Source: Diaporthe sp. PMI_573 (Eukaryota; Ascomycota; Sordariomycetes; Diaporthales; Diaporthaceae). Taken from it: a stretch of DNA of 64,000 bases. Positions 45,600 through 59,500 of this stretch are shown piece after piece (the first letter of the stretch is position 1; every line of letters begins with the position of its first letter). A program made the translations under genes and the position numbers. The stretch lies in assembly GCA_021399435.1 (NCBI GenBank), contig JAJTUP010000001.1:3534001-3598000 (forward strand), given 5' to 3'. The notes under the pieces are model-generated. The model ran no database searches and was not told where the DNA came from. It saw only the letters and a program-made list of their open reading frames with translations.

Positions 45600-48500
45600 A
45601 TGTCTTCTTCGACCTACAGCATACAACCATCTCTGCTTGACAGCAGCAACGGGAGTGACAGGACATGGCCCGCTGTGAACCGCGACACAGCTGACCACGC
45701 CTACCCACCTCCTACCGCGGCCTCCTTCGGTTCCAACCACCTGTCACCCTATTCACAGCTTCCCAAGAGCTCTGCGTCGCCAGTGCTGCAGGACGCCAGT
45801 ACCCCTGCAGACTCCCTATCCGCATTCAGCGAGCACTACCAGTCGAGCGACTTGAGCGAGCTCGAGGTCGACGCCGACCCGTTCTTTGGCGTCGACTTCA
45901 ACAACGACGGGGGCACACCATCGTTTTTGGAGGACCCAAACTCCAGTGAACACAGCGACTCGTCTTTCCCTCAGGCACTGCCATCGAGGCCCCAGCATGC
46001 GGCCGATCTCCACAATTACCCCTTGAGCCCTGACCCTACAACACCTTCCATTCATACCACGTCCCCCAACAGTGATAACAAGAGCCCTAAAGCCGCTGGT
46101 GAAGCTTTTGTTGAACCGGTCTCGTTTCACGGGCTCTCGAACCCGCCAAGATCAGTTCCTTCCCAGACAAACCTGGGTCGGCTTGCCACGAAGACCAGCC
46201 CGGAAACTCACTCCACTTCGCGGTCTGCCGAAGACAACACAGCAATGGCTAGCCCGAGCCCCCGGGTCACCGTTTCCATGTGGGGGAGGGACCAGGAGAG
46301 TCTATATCCCGAGAATCTAGAGAGTCCTAGGACCGTCCGGGCCGCCGGGCTTAGTACCGATGACAACTTTGTTGAAGCCGCGTACCAGAGCTCGTATGTC
46401 GCCCGTGACGAACATGGAGCGTGGGTCGCGGACCCACGAACTGGATATAGGGGCTGGGGCCCCGAGGACCGCTCTACCGGTGAAGCTGTCAGCATCAATG
46501 AGCAGGCTTCGCGCCGCAAAGTCGCAGAGCGCAACGAGGAGGTCGGAAACTGGATCGCGTCATCTGAAGAGGGAGTGCCTCCTGAAACCACAACGGCGTT
46601 CCCGGATTACCATGACTTTGGCGACGACACAATCAGCTCCAGAGAGATTGCTCTGGGTAACGAGACCGAGAACAAGCCACTACCCGGTCAGACATACTAT
46701 ACAGGAGATGGTGGAGCTCTGACACAAGAAGACATCGATCTGATGCGGCAACATCGGGTCTGGTCAGACACACCTGCGGTGTTCCACATAAGCCAAGGCG
46801 ACTCAGCTCGCCAACAGCCGGAGTCATCAAAGGCCGCGATGGAGAAGTTTGAGCAAATGTGCCAAGACAACTCGTCCATTCTTTCAAGGGCTGCGACCTG
46901 GGGCACTCGTCGCCGAAGCCTGCCGAGCATCGCAGATATAGATGGCATCACAAGCGGCAGTTTCTTGAAGAAGCTTTCTATCAGTCGCGAGAGAAAGCCC
47001 AGTGTGCTTTTCAAGGAGATTCGTGGCTTTGTCCGGAAATCTAGCACAGGCCAGTTGTTGAAGCGCAATCGCAGTGTTCACGAAGGCGTCGGCTCCGGTG
47101 ACAGCGAGGCTCTGGACCGGCGCGAGAGTCAGAACAGCCTGGCGCCTCCTGGACGCACGGGCAGCTGGGGGAAGAAGCAGCAGATGCCTTCCCTCAACAC
47201 CGCTCTTGTCTCGATGGCCGCCGGTGCTGCAACAATCGGCACCAGTCACGCCCGAACCAGCTCTGTCAGCAACGCGACTTCGCCCAAGAGTCCCTTCAAT
47301 CTCCAAGTCATGAATACGCTCAGGCGGCCAAGGAGCAAGTCAGAACTTCCCAAAGGAACCAAAGATGAATCCCATCCAAACCTCGTGGGCATGTGGAAAA
47401 AGAATGGTGGTCCACCGGTCGCTCAGCTGGGGAAACCTGCTCCAGCGGCGGATTTAGACGATGACGAGGAAGAGGATGATGATACATTCGAGGAAGCTGG
47501 CCTCAACACGCAGGCTAGCAATGCTATTGACGATATCACGCCCAATTTCGCCGGATTCAGGCAATATGCGCTGATGATGAACCCACGACTAGCGGATCAC
47601 AATACTTACCTAGCTGATCGAATTGCACATCAGCAGGTCATCCGATATAAGGCTCTTCTGAATCATAAAGTCAAACATCTCCAGCATATCTCGTCTAACA
47701 ACTGCCCATGCGGCACTATGTGCATTGCCCTCGGAGGATCGGCCAATCTGCTCGACACAAAAGGTGACGGTCGTGGATTGGACCCTCTGTCCAATGTCTA
47801 CGACGGATCTGAAGGAGATGTGACTCCGCTAGAGGGGGTGGTCACAGCAGAAAGCTTCCCCCCAGATATCCCGATGCCGCCGGCCAGCACACTGCCAGCT
47901 GAGTTCGAGTGCCAGCTTTGCTACCAGTCCAAAAAATTTACCAAGCCCTCGGATTGGACGAAACATGTCCACGAAGATGTACAACCGTTCTGTTGCACAT
48001 GGGACAGATGTAGGGAGCCCAAGATCTTCAAGAGAAAAGCGGACTGGGTGCGACACGAGAACGAGGGCCACCGGTAAGCACCCACCACTGGACTGCCTAC
48101 GTGCTCCATACCGTCACAAGTATGTATCATGATTATTGACATGGCTGACTGGGTTTTGTAGTCACCTGGAGTGGTGGACATGCGATGTTGATGATTGCCG
48201 ACATACCTGCTACAGACGAGATAACTTCCTTCAGCATCTCGTTCGGGAGCACAAGTTCCAGGAGCCAAAGATGAAGACCAAGGCCGCCATCAAGCGTGCT
48301 GGAGGTCAGGACCCTACGTGGCAGAAGGTAGAGAGGTGCCATGCAGAGACGACGAGCAGACCACAAGACGAACCTTGCCGGTTTTGCGGCAAGTCGCTCC
48401 CCACCTGGAAGAAGCTCACTGTGCACCTGGCGAAGCACATGGAAAACATGACGCTGCCGGTCCTCCGCCTGGTAGCGCGCAAGGAGCTCGAACCTGATTC

Positions 48501-49050
48501 CATTATCAGTCCGGTACAGGAGCCTCCACCCAGGAACTTCCCTCCTGCTCCGTCAGTGAAGACCGAAGCTCCGCTCTTCAACCCCTCTCCACATGCCGGC
48601 CACTCACCTATGCAGCACCAGCCGGGCGTGCTGGCCTACCCGAACACGCAGAACTCGCCTTATAGCTACCAGACGCAGGCGGCCTTCCCCAATACCTTCT
48701 ACGGCTCCTCGGTGCATAGCCTGCACCAACACAGTGCCGCCAACCTTGGGCTCCAGCAACACGCGATGGGTGGCGGCTTCCAGGGCCAAGCGAGCTATCA
48801 GAACATGCCTGCGACGACTGGCCCGTTCATGGCACCGGGTGGGCAATTCATCTCGATCCCACAGCACGTGGAACCGTTCCCGGCCTTCATGAACCCCCTA
48901 GGCTTGCAAGATGCTTCCGGGAACCAGATCTACGACACAACGCTTGACCCTGCCCACGCCGGCGGAGGACACTTCACGCCACAGGGGTCAGCATCACCAT
49001 ACTCGCGGTCACCCCTTCAGGGCCAGGGTGGTTTCTACTCCCACCAATGA
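45600..49050 (+). CDS. Large C2H2 zinc-finger protein
   Basis: Probable nuclear regulator. Exons are 45600-48073 and 48162-49050, giving 1120 residues. The first 650 residues are mostly disordered, rich in Ser, Pro and acidic residues, with basic patches near SLPSIADIDGITSGSFLKKL and FVRKSSTGQLLKRNRS. An acidic run (DDDEEEDDDTFEE, about 620) precedes a conserved helical block ending NNCPCGTMCIALGG. The zinc-finger array (about 765-935) consists of CQLCYQSKKFTKPSDWTKHV, CTWDRCREPKIFKRKADWVR plus HENEGHRH, then CDVDDCRHTCYRRDNFLQHL plus VREH, and CRFCGKSLPTWKKLTVHLAK plus H. The array is split by an 88-nt intron. The C-terminus is rich in Gln, Ser, Tyr and Pro and has an activator-like composition. 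Long finger spacings differ from the canonical Krueppel pattern. No target is known to me. Confidence 0.9.
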
Positions 49051-50169
49051 CGTAATGACCATTTCTTCCAGTTTCATTTGTGATGATGAATTTCTTAGAT
49101 ACCCCCTTACCACGATGCCGCTGTGTTGTCCCATTCATGGTGAACCATCATCTTGTACCGCAGTTGAGGAGCCTACAGTAGGCTACAAGTGCAAGGAAAC
49201 GGAGGTTAGTTTTTGCAATGTTCATATGTGGGTCTTTTGGTGGAAACACGAGTGTTATACACACCAGGGACATTTGGGTCATCTCGGAAACCGGCGTTGT
49301 ATTGATAGACTTCTTTTCATCACTTTTGCCGAGGTATTTGCCTGGCCCATTGGGTACGTGGACTGGAATAGCAACAACAATTGGCAACGACTAGGATCAT
49401 GCACAAGAGTATACCGAGCGAATTGAAACCAATTATGTGCGGTCATCGTCCAGCAGAAAAGGGGGCGTGTGTGAGCCAGAGCAAGGCCTGGCAAGTCAGC
49501 CACACTGAAACCGATGGCACCTGATGAGACCAGCCCGGTCCTCAAGCACAGCACGGCACACAGCGCCGCCAGGCCTGCCTTGAACCCCGGCTTTTTAATC
49601 TTGGACCCCGGGCGTTGGACCCAGCAAGACAAACGGCATTTGCAGACCGATATTCAGCAAATAAGGCTGGGTACCAATATGTCGACCGGTAATGATGCCG
49701 TGTTGATGGCACCGTGGAGCACCAGTCTCCAGTTCCGGCTCGAGACCAGTTGGGTTCTCTGCCATGGCCGCAACCTGTTCGTGCCGACGGGATGGATTTG
49801 GCCCCGGGCCCGGGACGAAATTGCCGGCTGTGCCAACAGGGCGATCAGTGTCCAAGTCCCGAAAGCAAGCCGCGCCACCGCAGGGATCTGAAAAGATTAG
49901 ATGATGCCAGGCGCGATAGTGATAACTGGATGGTATGGTAGGGTCCAGGCCCTTTTTGGGGTCAGAGACTGGGGGTGGGACATATTTTCAACGTTATCTG
50001 CTATGAGCTTTGCTCGGGTGTCTGCTCCGCGGCCACAGCATCTATAGTGCTCACTACCCAACCATCATGGGATAACCTCCTATAGAATCACCCCCTACCT
50101 AGGTATATAACAGTCTCCTCAGGGACAACCTCCTAAGGGACAACCTCATATGGGGTATATGGAGGTGAC

Positions 50170-50270
50170 CAGGTACCTAGGTAGATGGTAATGCAGCTAT
50201 AGAGGGCTCTGTAGTGATGCGTTGCGATTTTTGAAGACGTGGCGGTGTTGGTAATAATGTATGCGATGAC
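50170..50270. repeat. Diverged dispersed repeat, copy A
   Basis: The stretch around GGGCTCTGTAGTGATGCG to ATGTATGCGATGA (50204-50269) aligns with 60885-60954. Many of the differences are C/T exchanges. Both copies are preceded by a GGTACCT/CCTAGGTAG palindromic word and GGTAAT. Confidence 0.7.
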
Positions 50271-50969
50271 AGGACAGACGAAGCCGAAACCCCATCCGCA
50301 TAAACATTCAATTTGGGCTCAACCCTCGTTGGGGCGATGGTGGGCCACCATGGCCACCATCCCCCCGGGCCACCCCCAAAGACTTGGGTCTATGCATTGC
50401 TCGCTCAGAACTATGCTGTGCTTTTAAGTGCGGCACAGCCGTCTGCGCGGCTTAGGGAGTGAACCCGAGGGCCTGACAGGACCCTGTGAGGAGGCTTCTC
50501 GAAGGTCTGTCAGAACGAAACGCGGCCCAGGCGTTCTTGGGGGAACCCCCCTTGTCCCCCCGTGGCGTAGCTCTCAATGCAGAAGGCAAAAGCTGTGAGT
50601 GAGGTGAGTGATGCGTGGCTTGGAGGTTGGCTAGGTTTGCTGTGACGTGCCGAGCCTTTTCAATTCTGGTGTGCAGTCACCCGCAGACCCGGTGGGCAGT
50701 GTGCCCAGGGGCACGGACTGACATGGATTGATGTCTTGTTTTCTTGTTTTTCTTGTTCCCTTGTCAAGTGATGGTTGTCGAGTGTGCAATGTTGCAGTCC
50801 AGCAGATAAGCAAGCCATTGCGTACGTGTATGTACTGCGCGTCGGTTGCGTCTTGAACCCCACGACGATCGCTCCGGGGTGTGTTGCTATGTGCTACACT
50901 GGGTCACAAAAGGGGGTGGCTCACTGTGGAGGATCAGTTACTGCGTGCCAGCAGCAGAGAGTTGCCCGG

Positions 50970-51005
50970 GTGGCAGGCTGGCAGGCTGGCAGGATGGCAG
51001 GATGG
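50970..51005. repeat. (TGGCAGGC)n tandem repeat
   Basis: About four copies of TGGCAGGC/TGGCAGGA in noncoding DNA. Confidence 0.85.
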
Positions 51006-52129
51006 GACGCGGCAGGGTGATTTACTCCGTAGCGACGCCTTGACTTGTGGCCCCCCGGAAGCTTGACGACTCCTCCTCCCCCGTCGACCCCAATCTTTGT
51101 CCGATCAGCTCGTATTTTTATCGCAGTGCCCAGGCGAGGATGCATGCGTGCACCGCGCTGATGTATGCAGATGGGGAGAGGCGTGTTTGTATACTATTAC
51201 TGTGTACATGCTTTCGGCACATCAACAGATCGAGCCAACCCAGCCGGTCCATCAACGGTCAATCACAGGGTCCATCACAAGCAGACGAGCCGAAAACCAG
51301 GGCAAGAGGGCACGAGGGCAAGCCCATGGGCCAGGCGTGTGGAGCTTGACCAAAAGAGCCCGTTTCAAAATAGCAGCTAATTGTGGGGCGGATTGCCGCA
51401 ACGGCGCCCGGGACCAGGCTGTCAGGCTGGCTTATCACACATTGCTGGCTCTCGGTGCTTGCTCGTGAAAAGGGCAGGAGGGCCAGGTGTGTGCCAGCGC
51501 CGGGGCCAATGGACGCCGTCTGCTGGGCTCGGCTGGAGCTACTGCAGGGGAGGCGCAGCGCGGACGTTTCATTTAGTGTGGACCCTAGCGGGATGGCCCC
51601 TGCTTTGTTGGAATACACAGTAATTACTGGCCATGGAGGTCAGGGGCCAGACCTCGCGTTGTCTGGTTGTCCCAATCTCGACTCCACCCGAGAGAAAAAA
51701 AGCCTGCCCACCAAGGAGCCGCCTGCGAGTCCTCCTCGTGTCCAGTCGCGCCCGTCGCTGCCGCCCAGCTGCCGTCCAGCCCGTCAGCCCCGTCTGCCCG
51801 TCCAGGGCACTGCCAGGTTCTCAGCTGTCTGGCCGTCTGGTCCTCTGGTCCTCTGGTCCTGCAGCTGTGGGGTCGCCCTCATCTTGCCCGGGCCAGGGCG
51901 TGCCTGGTCAAGCTGGTCTCCCGCCGGGCCTGGTTGGTCGTCGACATCGCCGTCCGACCCGCTCCCAGATCGAGGTCAGACCCTGCCTGGTGATGGGAGA
52001 GCGGGAGAGCTCGAGCCAGCACATCCAGGAGGTGTCCAGGCGAGCCAGATGGTCCCATCTCGCCAATGAGCGCTCAATTTCGACGTCCAAGGGGCCTCCG
52101 CCGCCACCAGCCAAGGCCCGTCTCGACGC

Positions 52130-52780
52130 TATGCTCCTCCTTGGACCTTGCCTTTTTCCCTCTCCTCCTCCGTGCCCTCACCCGTCCTCTCTAACCACTA
52201 ACTGCTGATCCATCGTGGTCTTTTCGCTCTTTCACGTCCGTGATCCAATTGGCACTCTCGTCCCATCCAGTTCTTGATATTCACTCATCCCGCGGGGCCT
52301 TTTCTTCCTTGGGAGTTCGGAGACTTGTCAGACAATTCCTTGGCTTCATCGTCTCGACGCCGTCGCCAGGAACAGTCACCACACCTCCTTACCCCGTACA
52401 CTCGTTTCACATACCCGCCCGCCTCTCGCTCTGCTCAACCCAACTCCTCCCTCACCACCAATCCCAACCCGCCCTGACGCTAGCCTATGCCTCTTCCTGC
52501 TCTCCCTCTACACCCCATCTGGTGAGGAAGACCTGGAGAGACAAGACGAGACCACCGGGAGCTTATACTCTGGCGTCCTCGCCACAGACCACCCACCAAG
52601 ACATAACACCGCCCTCTTCGTCATCACACGACAGGGCCGTCCTTCCTCTTTCTCCTTCTCCCCCAGGTTGACCCTCGGCCTTTCTTCCGAAAAGGATCCT
52701 GCTTTGTGGTGCTATTGTCTCTTTGTTACTCCCTTTGCTGTTCCTTCTCGCCGACCGGTATCGAGTGCTCTTTCAGTCGT
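52130..52780 (+). promoter_or_regulatory. Pyrimidine-rich leader upstream of the FLC gene
   Basis: This interval is rich in C/T runs (CTCTCCTCCT-like words and CCCTCT blocks) on the plus strand, ending about 300 bp before the start codon. Such tracts commonly lie at transcription starts of fungal genes. The exact start is not visible. Confidence 0.4.
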
Positions 52781-53085
52781 CCCTGCGAGCCAGCTCAGAC
52801 GACCTATCCACCTTTAATCCAAGCTCAATCCCGAACATTGTCATCGACGAATTTTCTACTCATCGAAACGCCATCTAGATCTGATACCACATAGAGAAGG
52901 GAACGAATCATTTTTCGAAAAGGGGCACAGAACCAGGCGGATTGGAAAGAGTACGCAACCAAACAGCCTGAGAAATCGGACGACGCACGGCTCGAGAACA
53001 GGCACGAATCCTTTTGAACTCGGAAGAAGGGTACACCCACCCGGGAAAAATCAACTGATCAGGGGAACCGACACAGCCGTCAGAT

Positions 53086-55411
53086 ATGGCGAGGTCACTA
53101 TTATGGGCCGCGGCAATGGCCGCCACGGCATTGACGAGAGGGGCAATGGCAGTGGACGTGCTCAAGACTTCAGGTTTCACCAACTGCCAGCAAGACTCTG
53201 CGATCCAGGTCAAGAAGGTCGACATTGAGTACAACAAGGGCGCCGGCACAGTCACATTCGACGTGTCCGGCTCCAGCAGCAAGGAGCAGAAGGTCATGGC
53301 CAAGCTGAACGTGACAGCGTATGGCATCGACGTATACTCCAACCAATTCAACCCATGCGAGAATTCAACCTACGTGGAACAGCTCTGCCCTGGTCAGCAA
53401 CAGTCCCCCTTTTCCCCAAAACTGTGGACGACTTGGCTAACATGACCTAGTACCATCGGGCAGTTTCTCTGCCTCGGGGACACAGGAGATTTCCTCCCAG
53501 TACGCCAGCCAGATCCCAGCTATTGCTTTCCAGGTCCCCGATATCGCGGCCGTAGCTACACTCGAACTCGTCGCCATCGACTCGAACGAGGACGTTGCAT
53601 GTATCACTTCCGAAATCTCGAACGGCAAGACCACCGATGTCCCGGCAGTCACGTACGTGGCGGCCGCTGTTGCTGGTGTCGCTCTGTTGATGGGAGGAGC
53701 CACTGCTGCCAGTTCAGCAATCGCTGGTGGTGCTGGAGCCGGCAATGTGGCGCCGAGTCCCAGTTTCGTGGAGGTTTTCGGCTGGTTCCAAGGCATGGCT
53801 ATGAACGGCATGTCGGCTGTCTCGCTGCCGCAGGTCTACCGAAGCTACTCCAAGAACTTCGCCTTCTCGGTCGGCCTCATCCCGTGGACCAACTTACAGT
53901 TGGGAATTGAAGACTTCCGGGTTGCCACCGGTGGAAACCTGACAGAGGACAGCGTGCAGTACCTCCAGAACGCTACGCTTGTGTTCCAGGATGGCTCAAC
54001 CGAATCCCTGGCAGAGAGGAAGTTCAAGCGCGCCATGGACATTGTCGCTCGACTTGCTGCCCGTGAAATCAACACCAGCGTCAACGAGACTGATACCGGC
54101 TCGGACGACGAGAGCGGCGTCGAGACTCAAGTGCGAGTGGCCGTGAATGGCATCAAGGCCTACGTCGAGGAGCTGAGCATTCCGTCCTCCAGCACGTTCA
54201 TGACTGTCCTTCTGGTCGTCGCCATCATCATCGCCTCTATCGCCGTCATCATTCTTCTTGTCAAGGTTATTCTGGAGACCTGGGCTCTCTTCGGCAGCTT
54301 CCCTAAGGGCTTGACCGGGTTCCGAAAGCACTACTGGCTGACCATGGGCCGCACAATCACGCAGCTTATCCTGCTCCTTTACGGTACCTGGGTCCTGTAC
54401 TGCATTTTCCAATTCACCACTGGCGACTCATGGGCTGCCACGGCCTTGGCTGCTGTGACACTTGCCCTTTTCACCGGCATTCTAGCCTTCTTCGGTTACA
54501 AGATCTTCACCACTGCGAAGAAGCTCAAGGAGACGGACGGCGATGCCAGCCAGTTGTACGAGAACAAGAACATCTGGATCAAGTACAGCCTGTTCTACGA
54601 GAACTACAAGAAGGACTACTGGTGGATCTTTGTCCCAACCATCCTCTACATGTTGGCAAAGGGAATCATCTTGGCAGCCGGCGACAACCACGGAATGGCC
54701 CAGAGCATTGCCCAGCTCATTGTCGAGGCCCTGATGCTCTGCCTTCTTCTCTGGAACCGACCCTACGAGCGGAAATCCGGCAACGTGATCAACATCACCA
54801 TTGCCGTGGTGCGCGTTCTTTCCGTTGCCTGCATCCTCATCTTCGTTGACGAGTTTGCTGTTTCCGAGACAACATCTACTGTCACTGGTGTGGTTCTCAT
54901 TGCTATCCAGGCGGCTCTGACTGGTCTCCTGGCTATTCTGATCGCATGGAACGCCATCATTGCCATCTGCAAGGAGAACCCTCACCGCAAGCGTAGAAAG
55001 GAGATGGGTAAGTTGGATACCTTTTATATCAGAGTACCAATTGGCAAGACGCTAACAACCATCACAGAGAAAGCGCGCGACCTCGATAACCTCACTCCTC
55101 TCGACGCCCGCAACTCCCTTTTGCTGGACCGCAAGGTGTCTCACCCCGACTCGGACAACTTTTCCGTAGCCAAGACAAAGTTCGACACCAAGGAGAGCTA
55201 CCGGCCACTGAGCCCATCCGGCGACGACCAGAGCCATGCCAACTTGGTCTCGCACGCCGCACCACCAGGTGGCTACGAAGACCACTCCACATCACCAGCA
55301 CCGTATGGCGACAATTCGTACGGCCATGGGCCTTACAGTCAACCAGTTGGTTACAGCCAACAAACGGGCTACGGAGGCGGTTACAACAATGGGTACAACC
55401 GGGGTTACTAA
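53086..55411 (+). CDS. Flc/TRP-like channel protein (ML-like plus TRP domains)
   Basis: Multi-pass protein of the flavin-carrier/TRP-like family, linked in fungi to FAD transport into the endoplasmic reticulum, calcium release and cell-wall integrity. Exons are 53086-53392, 53451-55007 and 55068-55411, giving 735 residues. A signal peptide (about 1-22, SLLWAAAMAATALTRGAMA) leads into the lumenal ML-like lipid-binding domain (to about residue 165) with paired Cys (GFTNCQQD, NPCENSTYVEQLC). About nine hydrophobic helices follow, including TFMTVLLVVAIIIASIAVII, TLALFTGILAFFGYKIF, WWIFVPTILYMLAKGIILAA, SIAQLIVEALMLCLLLWNRP and GVVLIAIQAALTGLLAILIA. The cytosolic tail is rich in Gly, Tyr and Gln. 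The second intron (55008-55067) is 60 nt and has no in-frame stop, so retention would add 20 residues. Confidence 0.93.
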
Positions 55412-56565
55412 AGATAGTACACACTGGCATCTCCCCCCTTCGACAAAGAGTCGGCGGAAATACTTTATTGATTAAAAAGCCTGGCGTCATGATCAGCACC
55501 GGCACGTGGGTCGCGTAAGATCCCGGGCAAGCAATGTGTTCTCTTTGTCATTAACAACTTTTTCGCCAACACCACCTTTTACCCACGATTGCGATGATTC
55601 CTTTTCCTTTGAGATTCGTGGCAAATTCCATCCGCTACATCGTCTTCCACTTTGAAACCAGATACCACGGAAAGATGATGCGGGGAGGGTCGGCCAGAGA
55701 AAGCTGGTGTAAGGATACATATGAGAGGGAGATCTGAGGCGGAAGCGAGAAAGAGATCAAACTACATGTACCACTTCCTCTACGGGAAAGCAAGCTTTTC
55801 GTAGTATATAACTGCACATAATCTGGGGCTAGCATTCAATACATTCTACCTACAAGTCCACGTGCAGTAACCTGCAACTATTCCACATAACCCATGTGCT
55901 TTGTACATTGAGCTTTCGGACACTCATTGTGATCTGCAAGCCGACATGAAGGTCCGCAAGAGATATCAGAGCAAATGACAACCCTTGCAGTAGATGAGAG
56001 AAGCCTGGCCAGCACTCCTCCACCTCCCCCGCGTTAGTCACTCAGCGCCAAGGCACGAAGGACGTTGGGCCCAGGCCTCAATAGATCAATCCAAAGTCTA
56101 CAAGACGTTGCAAGTTGCGCCAATGACTACAGAACTTGGTATTCAAATGCGGTTGGCAGTTTATAAACAGGGAAGCAGGCGTCAATCGGGGGACGTTGAT
56201 TGTTTCAGCCCCTAATCGTCTGATGGCAGAAACAATCAGGCGATCCTCGCCCGTGGTTGGGGCGGCCGCGTCGAACCATGCAATCCCAAAACAAGTCTAG
56301 ACACGGAGGGCGTACGGAACCAGCGAAACTTCAAGCCACGCACAAGCCAGGCAGTCAGGCGACGAGGATGGTGAACGGGGTACATGTTTGCTGCTTGCTG
56401 GATTCTATGCGCCTAAGCTACTGATCGTGAAACCCCCTCCCCCCCCCAATCTTCAGATGCTATAGTATAGATTGCACGGCGTCGCATACAGGACTCTCTC
56501 ATCTAAGAAACAAGCAACCCACCAGCCCAATATGCCCGCGGCCGGTGGAAAAAACCCGAAGCCGA
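55412..56565. other. Intergenic, convergent 3' ends
   Basis: The 3' flanks of the FLC and PRP5 genes, about 1.15 kb. A C-run lies at 56437-56447. No gene is seen. Confidence 0.55.
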
Positions 56566-59500
56566 TCACGTAATGGTGTACCGCCCGCTGGCCGGGGCGC
56601 GGTTCTCCGCGTCCGCCGCCGCGATCGTACCCTCCCTCAGCAGCCTCGTCAGCTCCGTCAGGGCGTTGCTGACAACGACCTCGGTGTCGCCCTCGATGAG
56701 AATGTAGAGCTTCGGCTCGGCGCCGGCGGGCGGCTCCTTGCCGGCCGCGTAGAAGTTGCCCTTGGTCGTGATGGATGTGCCCGTCGCCTCGAGGATCTTG
56801 GCCACGTTGGTGCGGTTGGTGACGGCCCACCTTGCCTTCTGCGGGAAGTCGTTGATCTCCAGCGTCGCGTGGAACGCGCCGGCGTCCGGGCCCTTGTTAT
56901 CGATGGGCTGCCCCGGTCGGAGCTGGCCGGCGCGGGCGAGACGCGCGTTGATGTCGTTGACCGCCTGGGCGGCCTTGTCGAGCGCGCCTCCTTTGGCGCC
57001 GGCCGCCTCTGTCTGGCCCGCCTCTGTCGCGGCGGCCTTGCCTTCTTCGGCAGCGGCCTTGGCAGCATCGCGGGAAACGACGGCAGAAACGGCCTGCTGG
57101 ACCGCTGACGTAGCTTTATTCTTCTTCTCGTCGTCAGCTGGCGCTTCCTCCTTTTCATCTTCGTCGTCACCCTCAGCCTTATGGGTCTTGCGCTCTCTCT
57201 GGCGTGCGACCTCTCGTTCTTTGTCAAGGCGTTCCAGACCCTTGCCGCCGAATCCAGACTGGTCCTTTGCTTTACCGGCCTTGACTTTCTCTCTCCACGC
57301 CTTGCGCATCCGTTCAAGCCGATCCGGGACAGGCTGGCCACTCTGCTCCAGAGCTTTCGCAATGCCCGGTGCGCAGTTTTCTTGCTCTTCGGTGATGAAG
57401 GTCACCGCGGTACCGGTGTTACCGGCTCTGCCTGTGCGGCCAGCACGATGGACATAGTCCTCCAGGTGATTTGGTGCATCGTAGTTCACCACAAGTTTGA
57501 GTTGCTTGACGTCAAGACCGCGAGCGGCGACCGAAGTTGCAACCAGTACTGGGCACACTCCGCTCTTGAAGTCGGTAATTGTCGAGTCACGATCCACCTG
57601 GTCTTTGCCTCCATGGAGAGACATGCACCCGTAACCTTTCCTCAGCAGCTCCCGAAGCAGATCATCCGCCTTTTCTTGCCTCTCGACGAAAATTAGCGCC
57701 CGAACATCATCATCATCGGCATACAGATTGCCGAGCAGTTCGAGGAGACGCAAGAACTTGTCCTTCTCTTCTCTGACCTCTACAATCTGTGTGATTTCAG
57801 GAGCAACTACGCTCTTGCCACCAACCGTAATCTCAACGGGGTTTTTGAGGACCTTTTTCACCAGCGCATCAATGATGCGAGGCATGGTCGCGGAGAACAG
57901 CACGGTCTGACGGTCTGGCCGGACATTGGCGAATATCTTCATTACTTGAGGCTCAAAGCCCATGTCGAACATCCGATCAGCTTCGTCCAACACGATAAAG
58001 GTTGTGCGCTTGAGACCGACGACACGACCTTGGTTGGCCGCTAGGAGATCGATGAATCTTCCTGTAGTTGCGACAATGATTTCCGCACCTGCTTTGAGTT
58101 GAGCGATCTGGTCCTTGATTGGTGGGCCACCATACGCGCAAACACCACGCAAATTTAATGCCGAAAGAAAAGGTTTGCAATCACGGAAGATTTGAGTGGC
58201 AAGTTCTCGAGTCGGTGTCAGAATGAGACCGATCGGGCCGTCATCTCGAACGGGATCCTGATCCTTGATGTGACGGAACATAGGAAGCAGGAAAGCCATC
58301 GTCTTGCCCGACCCCGTCTTCGCGACACCAATGACATCGCGGCCGGACATGATGACCGGTAACGCCTGCATCTGAATTGGCGTAGGCTTTTCGTATCCCA
58401 ATTCTCGGACGACATGCAACATGGGCTGAGTGAGGCCGCAGTGTGACCACCTTTGGACAGGCTTTGGGACATCTTTCCCGGAGACTTTGATGCCATCCAA
58501 GTCCAGACGCAATTCAGTAACCTCTGCCTCGGTCATCTGACTGAGTTCATATGGCTCGAACCAGAAGTTCTTCCGTATGGGATTGAGCTCGATCTTGCTG
58601 TAGTCGATCTTGGGAATGTCCTTCTTCTTCTTCTTGGCTGTGATAGCCAGTATTGACTCAGGGTTCGCCTCTGCCTTGCCCATGTAGTCATACTCGTCGT
58701 CTGAGAAGTAGACCTCTGGCTCCTGTTCCTGGGGTTTAGTGGTTTGTTTGCTACGGGGCTTGGCAGCTCTTCTGGTTGTGTCGTCTGCGAGATCTCCCAT
58801 GAATGCGTCCAACGGGTCGATGTCGTCGTCAACTTCCATGGCCTCGGGGGCGGCGGGGACGGCTTCTGGCTGGGTTGGAGCCGAGGGGACCTCTTCACCC
58901 GCTGCTGGAGCAGGCGTGGGTTCTGTTTCGGCCTCTTTTTCAGTTTCGTCCGTCTGCATAGCCATGCTTTGTTGTAGAATTCTCTCCTCCCGTCGGTCAT
59001 GTGCAGCTCGAGCAGCAGCGGCAGCTTCCTCTTCAGTGCCAGCAAAATTATCACCATCGGAGTCGGACTCATCTTCTTGATTAGCGAACGGAGTGGCATC
59101 CGCATCCTCCAACGACATGTCGGGAAGCTTTGCTAACTTGCGGTTTGACGTCTCTTCATCATCAAGAAGCAGCTTCCGCTTGGCAGATGGCTTTTCTCCA
59201 TCCCCATTCGCTTTCTGGAAGCCAAAGCCACTAATATTCTTACCAGTCGGCAAGGCGGAAGCTGCACGGGGTATGTTAGCATGGACCATTCCTGTTTGGG
59301 GCGGAAGCAGACCGGACAGCAAAAAGCAGCCTGGCTTGTCCCTGGAGGCTCGAGACTGACCTGTAGACGACGCATTTTTGGCCAACTTCCCGGACGTCGC
59401 CGGTGCTCCTGGTATGTCGCCCAGGGGAACAGGCGAGTGATGGCGGGCTGCAGACTTCTTCGCAATCGCTTTAGGGTCGAACTTGCCCGCATAAGGCACA

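Larger units (their letters stand above)
49051..53085. other. Gene-free stretch of about 4 kb upstream of the FLC gene
   Basis: No coding region is supported. It holds TACCTAGGTA words at 50098-50108 and 50172-50182, one copy of a diverged dispersed repeat (50170-50270), a GGCAGGCT tandem tract at 50970-51005, and a strongly C/T-rich leader at about 52130-52780. That composition is usual just upstream of well-expressed fungal genes. Several short upstream open frames lie in the leader. Confidence 0.5.

Noticed and set aside
51383..52208. Overlapping plus-strand open frames of about 190-230 codons upstream of FLC
   Set aside because: They are rich in Arg, Pro and Ser, overlap each other in different frames and sit in C/T-rich leader DNA. 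They are more likely chance frames.
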